From assembly GCA_030043395.1 (NCBI GenBank), contig JASHXW010000345.1, positions 1-5,265 on the forward strand: a stretch of DNA of 5,265 nt, given 5' to 3'. The position numbers and the translations under genes are program-made. Source of the DNA: Streptosporangiaceae bacterium (GTDB lineage: Bacteria > Actinomycetota > Actinomycetes > Streptosporangiales > Streptosporangiaceae). The first letter of the stretch is position 1. The number at the start of each line of letters is the position of its first letter. Of the stretch, positions 4,675 through 5,265 are shown piece by piece. Under the pieces are notes generated by a model, which did no database searches, was not told the origin of the DNA, and worked only from the letters and a program-made list of their open reading frames with translations.

Positions 4675-5265
4675 ACACGCTCACGGGGACTGGCTCGCTG
4701 GTCAAGCTGTCCCTGCGCAGGGACCGGATCATGATCGTGATCTGGCTGTACGCGCTGACTGCGTTCGTGGCAGCCACCGTCTACGGATTCAAGAAGCTGT
4801 ACCCGACGAGCGCGGGAATAGCAGGCTTCGCGTCCTCTGCGAGCCACAATCCGGCACTGCTGTCGCTGTACGGCCCGCTGTTCGGCGATTCGCTCGGCAC
4901 GCTGACGGCATGGCGGGACGCCGCTGTCGGGTCGACCTTGATGGCCGTGATGAGCATCTTCATCGTGATCAGGCACACCAGGGCCGACGAGGAGTCTGGT
5001 CGGCTTGAGCTGATCGGGTCGGCTCCAGTCGGCCGCCACGCGGCGCTCGCCTCGGCCGTGATCGTGGCCATTTGCGCGAACATGGCGATCTTCCTGCTGA
5101 TGTCGGTAGCGGCGATAGCACTTGGACTGCCGGCCGGCGGGTCGATCGCGCTAGCAGGCGGCATGGCCGGGAGCGGTCTCGTCTTCACGGCCGTCGCCGC
5201 GGTCGCGGCGCAGCTCACGGAGTCCGCGAGAGCGGCCAGGGGACTGGCTTTCGTCGTGGTCGGCG
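4671..5265 (+). CDS. ABC-2-type permease of a polyketide-antibiotic exporter (TnrB3-like), C-terminus off the right edge
   Basis: The first 198 codons are present; the family (COG3559, putative exporters of polyketide antibiotics) usually has about 530 residues (from memory). After a short basic N-terminus (KLSLRRDR) come hydrophobic segments at about 20-40, 84-100, 126-151 and 158-180, with another starting at 191. A long outside loop after the first segment contains [24 protein letters not shown] (60-83). The cytoplasmic motif [22 protein letters not shown] (101-122) is the best family hallmark. The GTG start shares GTGA with the ATPase stop, and ACGGGG lies seven bases upstream. With the ATPase it should form an efflux pump in the plasma membrane; by family resemblance it would export an antibiotic-like or hydrophobic compound. 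No biosynthetic gene is in view, so self-resistance versus general drug efflux cannot be decided. Confidence 0.9.
   Translation, partial: MNTLTGTGSLVKLSLRRDRIMIVIWLYALTAFVAATVYGFKKLYPTSAGIAGFASSASHNPALLSLYGPLFGDSLGTLTAWRDAAVGSTLMAVMSIFIVIRHTRADEESGRLELIGSAPVGRHAALASAVIVAICANMAIFLLMSVAAIALGLPAGGSIALAGGMAGSGLVFTAVAAVAAQLTESARAARGLAFVVVG

Noticed and set aside
3936..4777. Minus-strand open frames of 138-201 codons opposite the ABC genes
   Set aside because: They are antisense shadows of the ATPase and permease. They are rich in Arg/Ser and have no domain.
1..5265. CRISPR array, tRNA, rRNA, insertion sequence or attachment site
   Set aside because: I saw no regularly spaced repeats, no tRNA-like cloverleaf, no transposase motif and no long terminal inverted repeats on either strand.

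Overview
The window is high-GC DNA with third codon positions almost all G or C, GTG starts in five of the seven genes, and closest family resemblances to actinobacterial proteins (an Rv1284-type beta-carbonic anhydrase, a PAC2 protein, a tetronasin-resistance-type ABC exporter). It most likely comes from the chromosome of an actinomycete. I see no transposase, phage, plasmid, CRISPR, tRNA or rRNA signature.

Layout, left to right. (1) 1-439, minus: 5' part of a class I SAM-dependent methyltransferase that runs off the left edge. (2) 508-1272, plus: an AIM24/TIGR00266-family protein, divergent from the methyltransferase across a 68-bp gap. (3) 1273-1540: a 268-bp gap with two tandem hairpins (a probable terminator), two short perfect palindromes, and a cluster of GGTCA/TGACC half-sites before the next gene. 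(4) 1541-2029, plus: a compact beta-carbonic anhydrase with all zinc ligands. (5) 2085-3011, minus: a PAC2 (proteasome assembly chaperone-like) protein, convergent with the carbonic anhydrase. (6) 3110-3604, minus: a MarR/GbsR-like winged-helix regulator. (7) 3697-4674, plus: an ABC ATPase. (8) 4671 to the right edge, plus: its ABC-2-type permease, overlapping the ATPase by four bases and cut off by the window.

Genes 6-8 form the one clear functional module. A regulator is divergently transcribed from a two-gene drug/polyketide-type exporter across 92 bp of unusually AT-rich DNA. That gap holds promoter-like elements for both directions and an 18-bp imperfect dyad placed over both putative -35 boxes. 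The natural reading is a repressor that controls itself and the exporter and is released by the transported compound. The PAC2 gene lies 97 bp downstream of the regulator on the same strand and may or may not share its transcript.

The other genes look like ordinary chromosomal genes without an obvious common pathway. I find no convincing previously undescribed system. The points most worth a second look are the candidate operator, the probably leaderless ATPase mRNA, the acidic low-complexity tail of the ATPase, and the dyad-rich gap before the carbonic anhydrase.
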